Source: Blastomyces gilchristii SLH14081 (taxonomy: Eukaryota > Ascomycota > Eurotiomycetes > Onygenales > Ajellomycetaceae). From it: DNA of 64,000 bases. Each line of letters starts with the position of its first letter. The first letter of the stretch is position 1. The notes under the pieces were generated by a model that worked only from the letters and a program-made list of their open reading frames with translations, ran no database searches and was not told the DNA's origin. Made by a program: the position numbers and the translations under genes. The stretch spans positions 3,291,753 to 3,355,752 of the forward strand of contig NW_003101680.1 of assembly GCF_000003855.2 (NCBI RefSeq), given 5' to 3'. Below are positions 1-11,547 of the stretch, piece after piece.

Positions 1-986
1 TGACAGAATACTTGCTACTTTGTTAGAGATTGTTTATGGCTTGGGGTATGGTACATTGGAGTTTTTCTCTTTGGGATTTTTTCCATGATAATTATGGGGT
101 TTCTTTTATTTATAGATATGGGTTACTTGCAGCTATGGACATGACTGAAATAGAGTATGGCATGGAGGGGCCGATAGTGGCCAAAAATCTCTTCAAGCTT
201 CGTGGAATATCCTAAGAGCATTTTGGATCATTCTCATTCTCTCCTCATCCCCCTCCAAACCAGATGTCCCCAGTTATCCAAGCGAAAAGTAAACGGCCGA
301 ATTGAATAATTATATATGTTGGCAAGTCATGGTTTTTCCCTAACCTCATCAGCCGACGGCCAAAAGAAATCGGTAAAGGGAGGTGGAATATGACGCCCTC
401 AGCAGGAACCCGGCCACCTCACCGAATTCACCAACCCGCCGAAACGGGGAGGGAGCTCAAGGCTGAGTGTTAGTTCAATAAAGAAGAACCGGGCCGCTGA
501 GATTCTCTCTGAGATCTGTCGACCGGAAATTGACACCATTTTTTGCAAGGGAAGATTTTTTGTTAGAAAATGATTCCCCCTCGATGGCTCCATGAATCGT
601 CGAGCTGTCCAGCAATAGCAACCGAAACACAGCCAGGGTACGAATACCCTGGTTGGATCAGGACTGCTGGACACAGATCTGGATTTGTTGTGATGAGGAA
701 GAAGAGAGAGAAAGAGAAGTCGAAGGTTGTGATATTTTTTTTTGTAGTTGGGCACTGAGTGGCGCTATGCCTGTTTGAGTTCGGACCGGATTTTGGTGAA
801 ATTCCGGAGCTGGCGAAGAACAGAGCCATAATAATATCGCAAGGCAGCTGGAGGAGAGGAGAGGAGCAGCGGAGAGCAAGGGCAACTACAACAGTACACA
901 AGCTATTTTGGAACTCTTTTCACTTCACGTTTTACAGTCTGACCCACTGAATCATACCGTGCCTTTTCCATTTTGTCTCCACAGTT
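1..986. other. Upstream region of the SNU66-like gene, no gene seen
   Basis: I see no convincing coding sequence here; the open frames are short and do not resemble known proteins. A perfect inverted repeat lies at 633-652: 8-base arms CCAGGGTA/TACCCTGG around a 4-base CGAA loop. A TCTCCACAG-like splice acceptor ends two bases before the ATG at 987, so a 5' UTR intron is possible. The region should hold the promoter of the gene at 987. Confidence 0.5.
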
Positions 987-3053
987 ATGACGGACGCTCT
1001 GTCGATTGAGCAAAACAATAAGATCCGAGTCGCCCTTGGTCTGAAGCCTCTTCCTGTCCCCGGCGCTGCCACTACCACCGACAACAGAAACAACGATGGT
1101 CCCGTCTTTAAGCCATCCAGAGATGGCAACAACTCAGATTCTTCAGATGACGAACCCGCAAGCACACTAGAGTCGCGACAGGCGCAGGGATACGATAACT
1201 GGAAGAAATACCAGGATGAAGCCGAGGCGAAGAAGAAGCGCCAGGAGAAGCTGGACGCGATCAAGCGGGCGCGCGAAAATGCCCAGAAACTAGTGAAACT
1301 TGAGGGCAAAGGGCTGGGTGAGGTCGATGAAGCGGAGGCTGCGTTGGATACCAAAACCTGGCTGATGCAGCAGAAGAAGCGGCAGCGGAAGATTGAAAAG
1401 GAGCGCGCGAAGAGACTCGCTGAGGAACTTGCGGAGAGGGAGCGGATTGCGGAATATACTGCGAAGGATCTTGCGGGTGTGAGGGTTGGACATGAGGTGG
1501 CTGATTTTGAAGAGGGCGAGGAGCAGATTCTTACGCTTAAGGATACGACCATCGATGAGAATGAGGAGGAAGGGGATGAGTTGGAGAATATCGACTTGCG
1601 GGACCGGGAGCGCCTTAATGAGCGACTGGCGTTGAAGAAAAAGAAGCCGGTGTATGATCCTAATGATTTCGATGGGTCCGGCTCTATTCTGGCGCAGTAT
1701 GATGAAGAGATTGAAGGGAAGAAGAGGAAACGGTTTACGTTGGATGCTAAGGATCTGACTGAGGAAGAGCGGGAGGCGAAGCGGCAGGATGTGTCGTCTA
1801 AGCTCAAGGCGCAGCCTGTCAACCTCGATATAATGCCCGAACCTACGGCTACCCCATCAGACTATCAGGAGGCGACAGAGATTAAAATCAAGAAGCCGAA
1901 AAAGAAGAAGCCGAAATCTACGAGACAGAAAGCGGTGGATGAAGATGACATATTCCCAACCATCGACACTACGGACACGCCTAATGGAGATAGTATGGAA
2001 GTGGATTCGGGAGCTGTCAGTACTGGACTTTCAACCCCCGCCCCGCGACGATCAGATAGAGAAATATCGTTCGTTGATGATGAGGATTTGCAAGCGTCAC
2101 TAGCAACACAGAGACGAGCTGCATTCAAGAAACGGAAGAAGGTTCGTCCGGAGGATATCGCCAGACAGTTACGGGAAGAGTCAGAGCAAGCACAGAATGG
2201 AATGGACTTGGATAACGCGGATGGCGAGGACGACGCTCCTGGCCTGGTTATCGATGAGACATCCGAATTTGTCGCAAACCTACAGCGCCCCACGATACCT
2301 GATCGGCGCCAGCGCTCGGTCTCGCGCCCGAAGGAAGAATCGCCTGAAGTGAAAGAAGAGAGGGACGAAGATGTCGATATGGAGAGGTCGTATAATGATA
2401 TTGAAGATGAAGAAGACCTCAAAGGACGACTGAAGAGAAGCGAGGAGACTACGCCAGCTGCAGACATCACTGCTACTGGATTAGAAGAGGAATCGACACT
2501 TGACCAGGGCCTGGGCTCTACTCTCGCCATGCTTAAACAGCGGGGATTGGTAAAGGAATCCAACGCAGGCGATCTGAACACGCTCCACCGCGAGCGCCAA
2601 CGATTCTTACAGGAGAAGCAACGGCGCGAAGCGGAAGCAGAGCGCCGCGCCCGTCTCCAGCGAGAACGCGACCGCGCCTCGGGCAAGCTCGACCGCATGA
2701 CGGCGCGGGACCGGGAGGAATACGCACGGCAGGAAAACAAGCAGCGCGACCAGCTCGAGTCGCGGCAGATGGCGGAGATCTTCAACCGCGAGTACAAGCC
2801 GGACGTGCAGCTGAAGTATGTGGATGAGCACGGGCGGCTGATGGACCAGAAGGAGGCGTTCAAGCACCTCTCGCACCAGTTCCACGGCAAGGGCAGCGGG
2901 AAGATGAAGACGGAGAAGCATCTGAAGAAGATTGAGGAGGAGAAGAAGCGGGAGGCGATGAGTACGTTGGATAGTAGCCAGCATACTGGGATGAATAATG
3001 CGATGGGGGCGACGGCGAGGAGGAATCGGCAGGCTGGGGTTCGGCTTGGATGA
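987..3053 (+). CDS. SNU66: U4/U6.U5 tri-snRNP-associated protein, SART-1/Snu66 family
   Basis: Single-exon 688-residue protein. It opens with SIEQNNKIRVALGLKPLPVP, the conserved N-terminal block of the SART-1/Snu66 family. The middle is long, highly charged and coiled-coil-like (Lys/Glu/Arg-rich) with acidic patches. Near residue 630 it has the family C-terminal block HQFHGKGSGKMKTEK, ending in GATARRNRQAGVRLG. Family members belong to the U4/U6.U5 tri-snRNP and act in spliceosome activation in the nucleus. The ATG at 987 is chosen because the conserved block begins a few residues after it. No break is seen. The many long frames on the opposite strand come from the biased codons of this charged protein and are shadows. 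Identification is by family resemblance and is strong. Confidence 0.93.
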   Translation: MTDALSIEQNNKIRVALGLKPLPVPGAATTTDNRNNDGPVFKPSRDGNNSDSSDDEPASTLESRQAQGYDNWKKYQDEAEAKKKRQEKLDAIKRARENAQKLVKLEGKGLGEVDEAEAALDTKTWLMQQKKRQRKIEKERAKRLAEELAERERIAEYTAKDLAGVRVGHEVADFEEGEEQILTLKDTTIDENEEEGDELENIDLRDRERLNERLALKKKKPVYDPNDFDGSGSILAQYDEEIEGKKRKRFTLDAKDLTEEEREAKRQDVSSKLKAQPVNLDIMPEPTATPSDYQEATEIKIKKPKKKKPKSTRQKAVDEDDIFPTIDTTDTPNGDSMEVDSGAVSTGLSTPAPRRSDREISFVDDEDLQASLATQRRAAFKKRKKVRPEDIARQLREESEQAQNGMDLDNADGEDDAPGLVIDETSEFVANLQRPTIPDRRQRSVSRPKEESPEVKEERDEDVDMERSYNDIEDEEDLKGRLKRSEETTPAADITATGLEEESTLDQGLGSTLAMLKQRGLVKESNAGDLNTLHRERQRFLQEKQRREAEAERRARLQRERDRASGKLDRMTARDREEYARQENKQRDQLESRQMAEIFNREYKPDVQLKYVDEHGRLMDQKEAFKHLSHQFHGKGSGKMKTEKHLKKIEEEKKREAMSTLDSSQHTGMNNAMGATARRNRQAGVRLG

Positions 3054-3410
3054 AGGGGGTGTCTTCTGTATACTTGGAACTACATCTGTACTGTAGATCC
3101 ATTCCCCATGCTTATTTACATTTTTAAATGTTGCATGTAGAGGAGCATGTAGAGGATCTGTCGTTGCATGCTTTTCTTTCTCTAAGCTGGTACTTTTTTG
3201 CCAAACAAAACACTCCATTTACAATGTTAAGCGGGAATCAAATCAATTATCAATTATCCAATCCTCCTTCGTATAAAGAATATCGTAATCCTTCTCCTCC
3301 AACATCCTTTATAAATATTCCCGTCAAAAAGCGATCCACCTCTGTAGGGCATTTTCGGGACGTTACTTGAAATCTAATAATAATATATAAGAGCTAGAGA
3401 ACTAATTTTT

Positions 3411-3437
3411 CTTCTTCTTCTTCTTCTTCTTCTTCTT
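3411..3437 (+). repeat. (CTT)n microsatellite
   Basis: About nine perfect CTT units in the intergenic region between the SNU66 gene and the aminotransferase gene. Confidence 0.9.
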
Positions 3438-3959
3438 ATTTTTCCCCAGCGCCCAGACTTCCAGGCATTGCCGGCTTCTTCCCCGGCTGCCTATGGGGGG
3501 GGGGAGTCCACTTGTACTGCTACCTGGCCAATGGCAGGGGAAAGGCGCAGGGCAAGGTAGAGGTACTTACTGGGATGTTTGTTACTATTATTATTATTTG
3601 GGATATCTGGCTGCTTTCCCCGGATCAAACTGCCATTGCAAGGGCTCGGCACTCGGGAGGTTTCCTAAGGCTTTTTTTGTTTTTTTTTCTTTTTATAATT
3701 TGATTAATTTCGGATTACGCAGTAAATCGAACTCGGTTAAAGCGGGGATTTTGGGATTTTCGGTGAAGAGAAAGGGAAAAAAAAGGTGGAGAGAAGAAAA
3801 AAAAAAGCAATTCCTGAAAGCTCTTTTTTTTTTTTTTTATTTTTTTTTTTATCCCTCTCTTTTCCCGCTCCGAGATCTTCCTGAGACTTGTCTTTATAAT
3901 AATCCCATCTCGACTTTACTTTCACAAGCTAATCAAAATAAATATTTATAACTTTTCTC

Positions 3960-3966
3960 TGACTCA
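3960..3966 (+). promoter_or_regulatory. CpcA/Gcn4-type box TGACTCA upstream of aspartate aminotransferase
   Basis: Exact match to TGA(C/G)TCA, the known binding site of Gcn4/CpcA-type bZIP factors. It lies 103 bases upstream of the ATG at 4069. A gene encoding such a factor lies at 42-43.7 kb. The link to amino-acid regulation is inference. Confidence 0.55.
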
Positions 3967-4068
3967 TTATTACTAGCCATTGGCTACCTTCTCGTTTTTC
4001 AATTCCTTGCTGAGCTTTTGTGCAGCATAGAAATCTCTATCCTAGCTTAACCTCCGTATCATATCGCC

Positions 4069-5940
4069 ATGTTGTCCACTCTAAGAGTCGCCAGCCAAAA
4101 GGCTGCGACTCGCGATGTTGCCATGCGCCTGTTTGTTGCTGGTGCTCGTCCAGCTTCCACCTGGTCCAATGTGCCCCAGGGCCCTCCGGTATAAGAATAA
4201 TGCTTCTATCCCGTTGCATAGATGTTTGCTTGGCCTTTTGCTGACCGGGCACGTCATTTGTTCTCTCTAGGACGCGATTTTGGGCATCACGGAGGCCTTC
4301 AAGGCGGACTCATTCAAGGACAAGATCAACCTTGGTGTCGGAGCTTACCGTACGTATTACAGTATATCTCTTCTTTCCGCGATCTTCCATATATCTACTT
4401 TTATTAATCATCGAGGCTATTTGGCTAAAAACACATTGTAGGCGATGACCAGGGAAAGCCCTACGTCCTCCCCTCCGTCCGCGCCGCGGAAGAAAAAGTC
4501 CTCAACTCGAACCCTGACAAAGAGTACGCCGGCATTACCGGTGTGCCCACCTTCACCAAAGCCGCCGCCTCCCTCGCCTTCGGCGCCTCCAGCCCCGCCA
4601 TCAAAGAAGACCGCATCGCCATCACCCAGACCATCTCCGGCACCGGTGCCCTACGGATAGGCGCTGCCTTCATCGAGCGCTTCTACCCGCACGGCAAGAA
4701 AATCCACATCCCCACCCCAAGCTGGGCCAACCACGCCGCCGTCTTCAAAGATGCCGGCCTCCAGGTCGAGAAGTACCGCTACTACAACAAGGACACCATC
4801 GGCCTCGACTTCGAGGGCATGATTGCCGATATCCAGGCGGCGCCTAGCAACAGTGTCTTCCTCCTGCATGCGTGCGCGCATAACCCGACGGGCATTGACC
4901 CGACACAGGCCCAGTGGCGCCAGATTAGCGATGTGATGAAGGCCAAGGGGCATTTTGCGTTCTTTGACATGGCCTATCAGGGCTTCGCGAGTGGAGATAC
5001 GGACCGCGATGCGTTTGCGCTGCGCCATTTCCTGGAGGAGGGGCATGGGGTTGTGCTGTGCCAGAGCTTTGCCAAGAATATGGTAAGACTCGGAATTCAG
5101 GAACCCAACAGGGACATAGAGAGAAGGGGGATGAAGGGGGGAGAAGGCTAGGGGCCAACGGATAATCCCCTACCTCTGCTGGGGAAATACTGGCGGAGAA
5201 GTTCTACCCGTTGCTCATACTAATTTCCTCTACCTTCTAGGGTCTGTATGGCGAGCGTGTCGGCACATTCTCCGTCGTCTGCGAGTCTGCCGAGGAGAAG
5301 AAGCGCGTTGATTCGCAGATCAAGATCCTCGTCCGGCCCCTGTACTCCAACCCACCCATCCACGGTGCCCGCATCGCCTCGACGATCCTCAACGACCCAG
5401 CCCTCAACCAGCAGTGGCTTGGCGAGGTGAAGGGCATGGCTGACCGCATTATCAAGATGCGTGCGCTCCTCAAGGAGAATCTGGAGGCGCTGGGGAGTAA
5501 GCATGATTGGAGCCATATTACCAGCCAGGTATGTTATTTGTTTTTCTTATTTTTTCCATATGTTGTTGTTTGTCTGTTGTAATATGCGTGCAACTACGAT
5601 TGAAGGCTAACGATGATACTCTTTTGTTAATGATATAGATCGGAATGTTCGCATATACTGGCTTGAAACCTGAGCAGATGGACAAACTTGCTAAGGAGGT
5701 ACGTTCTAATACATGTCATAAACATGTCACAGTTTCTCTTTCTCTCTTTTCTTTAACACCAGAACTCTCTCTCTCCCATTTTTTCTTCTTCTTCCTCAGG
5801 GAACCACAACTAACACATGCTGTTTTCTCCTTCTCTAGCACTCCGTCTATGCCACCAAGGACGGCCGCATCTCCGTTGCCGGTATCACCACCGCCAACGT
5901 CAAGAGACTGGCTGAGTCCATCTACAAAGTCACCGGATAA
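4069..5940 (+). CDS. AAT1: Aspartate aminotransferase, mitochondrial
   Basis: Six exons: 4069-4188, 4271-4349, 4442-5082, 5241-5528, 5639-5698 and 5839-5940, giving 429 residues with all phases in agreement. The first ~35 residues are rich in Arg, Ala and Ser without acidic residues before Asp16, like a mitochondrial targeting peptide. The fold-type I aminotransferase motifs are intact: [17 protein letters not shown] and [16 protein letters not shown], with the PLP-binding lysine at residue 278. The enzyme interconverts aspartate plus 2-oxoglutarate with oxaloacetate plus glutamate and serves the malate-aspartate shuttle. The Lys-bearing motif is split by the third intron, right after KNM. 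Length matches the family (about 425-430). A TGACTCA box lies about 100 bases upstream. Mitochondrial rather than cytosolic location is inferred from the N-terminus. Confidence 0.95.
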
Positions 5941-7379
5941 AAAAAGAAAGAAGAAGAAAAAAAGAACAAGAGCGTCTTTGACCTAAACACTGTCCTCCCT
6001 CTCCCTTCCCAAAAGCAGTCGGCTCTATTGAGGAAAAGAAAATGTTAAGATTAGAAACTAGATTTTGTATTCTTCCTTGGCGTGTCTCTACTGGCCAGCA
6101 ACTCCCCTTAACTGTTTCTCTCTTTTATTTTGGTTTTGTTTTTTGTCTGTCGTTGTTTTATTATTATTATCATCATTATTGTGTGTACCCTGCTAAGCCT
6201 TTTTTTTATTGCGTAACGATGTACTTGTACGTTTTTTCTTAAAGTTTCCCTTTTGTGTGTGTGTGTGTGTGTATGTGTTCATCGTGACTATCTACTAGCA
6301 ATTCTTTTTTTATAAAATGGTTTTATTTCAATGCTTCCTGCTACATTAGAATTAACTTCTCCTTCCCTGTCCCTTTTTTCTCTTCTTATTCTCCCCTTGG
6401 CGTTAATGCGGCCGCTGGACCCCTATAGAAACCGGGGTGTAGGGCGAATTGCTCGGCATATTGTCTGTCTCAAATCCCCCATCGACCTCAACCCCAGAGA
6501 CAAACCGGGCTAGCCTGCGCATATTCCTGATTCCTGCCTTGCGTCAATGCATGCATGCTATCTGCTATGCTATGCTATGCTATGCTATGCTACCTTGCGA
6601 GGTTCTGAAGGAGCAGATTCTCGCAGAGAATTGGAGCCCGGATGCGAGTGCGAATACGAATGCGGGTAGTAACTTATTCTAAAGTACAGGTTTTTGTTTT
6701 GAAGCTTTTGAAGTCGTGGGACGGCAGGTATACAATATCATTGCAATTCTGTATATATATATATTGTATGTACGTGTATATGTATATGTATATATATATG
6801 TAATGGCTTTTATATGTCTGTTTTCCAGCAGCATTCGTAATATAATAATGTGATTTCTACAGCATCGTTGTTTACCGTACCGTAATGCGTGTAATCTTAC
6901 CCTCACATGCCGTGCCGACCGAGCATTTCCTGGTCTCTGATTGGCCAAATGTAGGCCGACCGAAACAAGAAAACGCCGGCATTTCCACAGTCGACGTAAT
7001 GTGTCTGGTAACTAGTTACCAGGCGGATACCTCTTTCCCCAGCATCCTACAGCTGGCGGCGGAAGTACCTCCCGTGTATCTTCTGCATGTGCCAGCAGCT
7101 TCCCCACCAGCAAACTCGGCAAACCTTGGATAGCTTCAAGCATTTCCACATACAGTAATATTTATCATCATCGCCAGAGTGTTGTTGCTGCTCCAAGTTT
7201 ACTCCTACTACTGGTGATTCACTATTCCCCCCCCCTTTCTCCCCCCCCCCCCCCAACGAACTTCTTCTCTCATCTTCTCTTTCTCTTCTCTTCGCTTTAT
7301 GTTACAGTAATTATATATATACATCTGCTCAAGAGAGTGAGGCTCCCATTCCGAGGTACCATTCCTCATCCCGGTTATC
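5941..7379. other. Intergenic with microsatellites, no gene seen
   Basis: Holds the aminotransferase 3' region and the promoter of the lyase gene at 7380. Simple repeats: (GT)n at about 6255-6272, (GCTAT)n at about 6564-6592, TA-rich DNA at 6755-6800 and a C run at 7241-7254. The short open frames carry no recognisable domain. Confidence 0.6.
6564..6592 (+). repeat. (GCTAT)n pentanucleotide repeat
   Basis: About six tandem copies of a GCTAT unit, directly after an ATGCATGC run. Confidence 0.85.
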
Positions 7380-9326
7380 ATGTCCACTATGACTTCCTCT
7401 GCAGTACTTCCTGTCGCCTTGCAGAACAAACTCGTGTCCGCCAGTAGATCCTCCTCGCGCATCTTTTCTTCATCAACCTTCAATCTGTATGTGTAGTTAT
7501 ACAATCTATATATCCCCATAAACGGTTCCTTCAACTCCAGGACTAAAAGAAACACCACCTCCCACTAGACTCCGCAATATCGTCTTCTTCTTCTACGTCT
7601 TCCGCTTCGTCCGGAAATCCTTCTATACCGTCCGTGGCCACGGCCCCATAGGTACCATCCGCAATGCCTGCTCCTACATCCGCCTCGTTCTCTACTCCCT
7701 CTTCCTCCGCGCCCCCGGTGTCCGCAGCAAGGTGGACAAGCAAGTGTCCACCGCCATAACGAAGCTGGAAGCAAAGCTTGCCCCAACTACGCCCGGCATC
7801 CTCAAAAACACAAACCTGCCCAAACAGGGTTGGACCCCCGATTACATTCGCGCGGAGCTAGATAAGCTCCTGGGTATGAAGCATACCAAGTGGCAGGAAG
7901 GCAGAGTCAGCGGCGCTGTTTACCATGGCGGCGACGACTTGATTGGGTTGCAGACGACTGCTTTCAACCAGTTTGCTGTTTCGAATCCTATCCATCCTGA
8001 TGTCTTTCCTGGTGTGAGGAAGATGGAGGCGGAGGTGGTGGCTATGGTGTGTTTTCTTTTCTTTTCTTTTCTTTTCTTTTTTTTAGGGGAGAGCTTCTTA
8101 TCCCGCCTCATTCTCATCTCATGCATTAATGTATCCCCGCGTAGGTGCTTGGGCTGTTCAATGCACCAGAAGATGGTGCAGGAGTGACTACTGGCGGCGG
8201 CACTGAGTCGATTCTCATGGCCTGTTTGTCTGCGAGGCAGAAAGCCTACGTTGAGCGACGAGTTACTGAACCAGAGATGTAAGCTTCCCCAAATTCCCCC
8301 CCTTAAAGATCAATTCGGCCGGCCGCTTTTTCTGTTCAGAAAAACTAAATTTATTCTAGGATCATCCCCCAGACCGCTCATGCAGCTTTCAATAAAGCTT
8401 GTCAATATTTCGGCATCAAGCTTCATATGGTCCCCTGTCCCGCTCCCGACTACAAGGCTGACATTCGCGCCGTCCGCCGCCTGATCAACCCAAACACAAT
8501 TCTCCTTGTCGGCTCAGCGCCAAACTACCCACATGGCATCGTTGACGACATCCCGGCCCTCTCCCGCCTAGCCGTCAAGCACAAAATCCCCCTGCACGTC
8601 GACTGCTGCCTGGGTTCCTTCGTCATCTCCTTCCTTAAACGCGCCGGCTACCCTTCCCCGTATGAGGAACAGGGCGGCTTCGACTTCCGCCTGCCAGGCG
8701 TCACCAGCATCAGCGTCGACACGCACAAATATGGCTTCGCCCCCAAGGGCAACTCCGTCGTCCTCTACCGCAACCGCACCCTACGCAGCTACCAATACTT
8801 CATCCTCCCCAACTGGTCAGGCGGCGTCTATGCGTCCCCTTCCATAGCCGGCTCGCGACCCGGCTCCCTCATTGCCGGCTGCTGGACCAGTCTCATGGCC
8901 ATGGGCGAGTCCGGATACATCGACAGCTGCCACCAGATCATCACCGCAGCCCGCACCTTCGAGCAGGCCATCCGCGAACATCCAACCCTCTCCAGCGCGC
9001 TAAAAGTGCTCGGCAAACCAATGGTCAGCGTCGTGGCCTGGGACTCCGCGACGCCGGAAATCGACATCTACGACATTGCCGACGCGCTGTCGGCCAAGGG
9101 CTGGCATCTGAATGCCCTCCAGGCCCCGCCTGCGATCCACGTGGCGTTCACGGTGCCCACGGCTGGGGCGGTGGAGAAGCTTATTGCGGACCTTGTTGCT
9201 GTTGTGGAGCAGGAGAGGGAGAAGGCGGCGGAGCGGAAGCGGTTGGGGCTTAAGGTTGAGAAGGGGAAAGGGGATGCGGCGGCGTTGTATGGGGTTGCGG
9301 GGAGTATCCTGATAAGAGCATTGTGA
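7380..9326 (+). CDS. DPL1: Sphingosine-1-phosphate lyase (dihydrosphingosine phosphate lyase)
   Basis: Four exons: 7380-7486, 7569-8046, 8145-8278 and 8360-9326, giving 561 residues with consistent phases. An N-terminal hydrophobic stretch at about residues 37-55 ([11 protein letters not shown] and following) would anchor it in the ER, as in yeast Dpl1. The PLP-decarboxylase fold follows, with [16 protein letters not shown], the TGGGTESIL cofactor loop and [13 protein letters not shown] carrying the Schiff-base lysine at residue 363. The enzyme cleaves phosphorylated sphingoid bases to phosphoethanolamine and a long-chain aldehyde, the only exit from sphingolipid breakdown. The first exon was chosen because only the acceptor at 7568 keeps the frame; the AG at 7540 does not. 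Length is close to yeast Dpl1 (589). Confidence 0.93.
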
Positions 9327-10482
9327 GTAGGCTTGCGGAGGGGTTTTGGGATACGTTGTATCTTGCTTGATTCTTGAAGAAATAGTGGGGGGGGGGGGTG
9401 GGGGGGGAACAATAGGTGAGGTGCGATGTGTCCGGTGTCAAAAGAGGGGAGGCCGGGGGTGGGGAATGCATTGCTGGTTCTGTTTGACAAGCTGGCGTTA
9501 TCTTCGTTATTCTACTTGTCCTTTTTCCTTTTCTTTTTTTGCTTGAATGGACCTGTGCATATACTATATGTAATCCTTCCTGTTTCTTTTTTTCTTTTTC
9601 TTTTTCTTTTTCTTTCCTTTCCTTTCCTTTCCCTTTCTTTTTGTTCCTGGCCGCATGTCTGTAAATACATTGAAGGGAGGGGCTAATGTGTCCTTGGACG
9701 TTTCTATATATCCTACGGAGTATTTTGTGTCCTGTTTGTTTATACCTGTTCACTTGTTTCAATATAGATTTTACTAGGATAGTTCTCTTCTCTCTGATCA
9801 AGGTGGTAGGTAGGTTTAAAAGTTAGGCAGGCAGTTCTTTTCAAACGGGGGAGGTGGAATGAATATGGGTTGCACATGTCTAGAAAATGATAGTGGTCAA
9901 TGGCAACAATAATGAAACAATTCTTATATCTTTGAATTAAGTTAAGTAATAGGAAAGGGGGTGGGGTGGGTGGTTTCTGGCTGAATAATATACAAAACTT
10001 CATTGTACTGTACAGTGTAAGTATGCGGGGAGCTCGGGCGGAAAGTGGTCGAGGAGTTCTTGATTGATAAGATCGTCGAGAGGTCGGGTAAGGCACGTTC
10101 GAAACGGACCGATCTGTTTATCCATGTTACCAAGGTAGTTTGTGGATATTTATGTGTATCGGTGTTGGTCCATGTCGCAAAAGAAGGGGGAGGAGGGGAG
10201 GAATAGCCCAATCTACTTCTGCTAGATTGATCAGGGCGTGCTATGGATGGTTGGTGGTGATGTGATGATTGCGAAGAAACGGACACGCAATGCAGCTCCC
10301 GGCCACGGGGTTGATATAAAAAAAAAAAAAAAAAAACATAAGGGGCTGTAGTTGGACTCGCTCGCAAGGCCGTATGCCCCGTTCCTCCAGCCCAAGCCAA
10401 CCAACCCCATTATAACAAACAAAATCTATATATACATATAAAACCCAAATAAACTAAGTGATAAAACCATCCCCCCAGATCA
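9327..10482. other. Intergenic between convergent DPL1 and MRPL33 genes
   Basis: No gene seen. It contains a G-rich run at about 9387-9407, pyrimidine-rich (CTTTT)n-like DNA at 9583-9645, a TACGGAGTA word at 9714-9722 and an A run at 10318-10335. Confidence 0.6.
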
Positions 10483-10767
10483 TCACGCCTCCCTCTTCGC
10501 CCTAAAAACCTCATCCGCTCTCTTCTCAACGTAATACCCCGGGTCAGGTTTCCGCTCCAAATGCACCTCTAGCTTCGTCAGCGGCCGCTCGACCTCCCGC
10601 ACTGCCACCAGCTCTTTCACTTTCATGATCTGCCCGGCCACATCGGGCGATACGGGGTAGAAGACGGTTTGCATACGCTTCTTGAGGCCCAGGGCCATGA
10701 GGACGCCTGTTGTTCGCCGCGGTAGGCCGATGGCGGAGCGGATGAGGGTTATGCGGAAGTAGGTCAT
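10483..10767 (-). CDS. MRPL33: Mitochondrial large-subunit ribosomal protein uL30m (yeast MRPL33 type)
   Basis: Intronless 94-residue protein. It starts [19 protein letters not shown], the usual start of the uL30 fold (FRITLxRSxIGxP), followed by a [28 protein letters not shown] stretch that resembles L30 of mitochondrial ribosomes. The C-terminal ~35 residues, charged and ending in RAKREA, are the usual mitochondrial extension. The protein would be imported and built into the large mitoribosomal subunit. Length fits the family (86-100). It is transcribed away from SEC6, so the two share a promoter region of roughly 780 bases. Confidence 0.9.
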   Translation of the reverse strand: MTYFRITLIRSAIGLPRRTTGVLMALGLKKRMQTVFYPVSPDVAGQIMKVKELVAVREVERPLTKLEVHLERKPDPGYYVEKRADEVFRAKREA

Positions 10768-11547
10768 TTTTGCTTTGTACTGGTGGGGGGTGCCCGAGGA
10801 TTGGGGGTGGGGAGGGATTAAATTGTTTGAGAGAGAGCGCGCCGCGAGGGGAAGCAGAGTGTGTGCTTGTGTGTATATATGTTATTTTGTGTGACTCGTG
10901 GTCGTAGGTCTGTCACGTAGCAACGGTTAAACTGCTCAGTTTCCGGTGGAGGACGCGGGCGGGGAGGTAAATAAATAGGCGGGTTGTTTTGTCGTTCTTC
11001 TGTTGGCCTCCGTTATTTTCCTATTTTCCCTCGAACACTGCTCTTTGTCCTGCAACTTCTCCTTTTTAACGCAACACAGACTGCGTAGCTGCAACCTTCT
11101 TCCTCGAGTTGGAGCAAATCGCTTACGCTCAGCTACGCCCCGGAGAACGCAGTTGGTTCTTCTTCGTTTCACAGGGATTCCGCTTCTTTCTGCTCTCAAG
11201 TTTTGCCGAACACTAAGGCCTTTGTTCCATAGGTATAGCACAATCGCGATTCCAAGTGCTCCGCTATTCACTATCTTGCGCTGATAAATCCACCTGAGCG
11301 ACCTCAGATAGACGTTATCCAAACCCAAGTTCCGTTCAACAACACAGCTCCTGCTGCGATGGTTCAAGTAAAATTGGGGATTTCCTTCTCGTGAGTTTTG
11401 CAATTCCCAAGCCGAATTGATCTGATATAAATGGCAGTCCCCTTTCTTGCCAATTGAATTGCTAGTATCGATATCAACGCTGTCGTTGCAAGCCAGAAGA
11501 AATATTTCCAGCGAAGACAGTGTCGGATAATCGATAATCCCGAGCCA
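10768..11547. other. Divergent promoter region, MRPL33 and SEC6
   Basis: Lies between the starts of two oppositely directed genes. No protein with a recognisable domain is seen, although both strands carry moderately long open frames. It probably holds both promoters and the SEC6 leader. Confidence 0.5.

Larger units (their letters stand above)
3054..4068. other. Intergenic, SNU66 3' side and aspartate aminotransferase promoter
   Basis: No gene seen. The stretch holds a (CTT)n microsatellite at about 3411-3437, long T runs near 3660-3690 and 3823-3850, and alternating pyrimidine- and purine-rich tracts. A TGACTCA box lies at 3960-3966, about 100 bases before the next start codon. Confidence 0.6.

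Noticed and set aside
932..2890. Long Ser/Arg-rich open frames on the minus strand under the SNU66-like gene
   Set aside because: They mirror the Glu/Lys/Arg-rich codons of a well-supported gene and have no family resemblance of their own.
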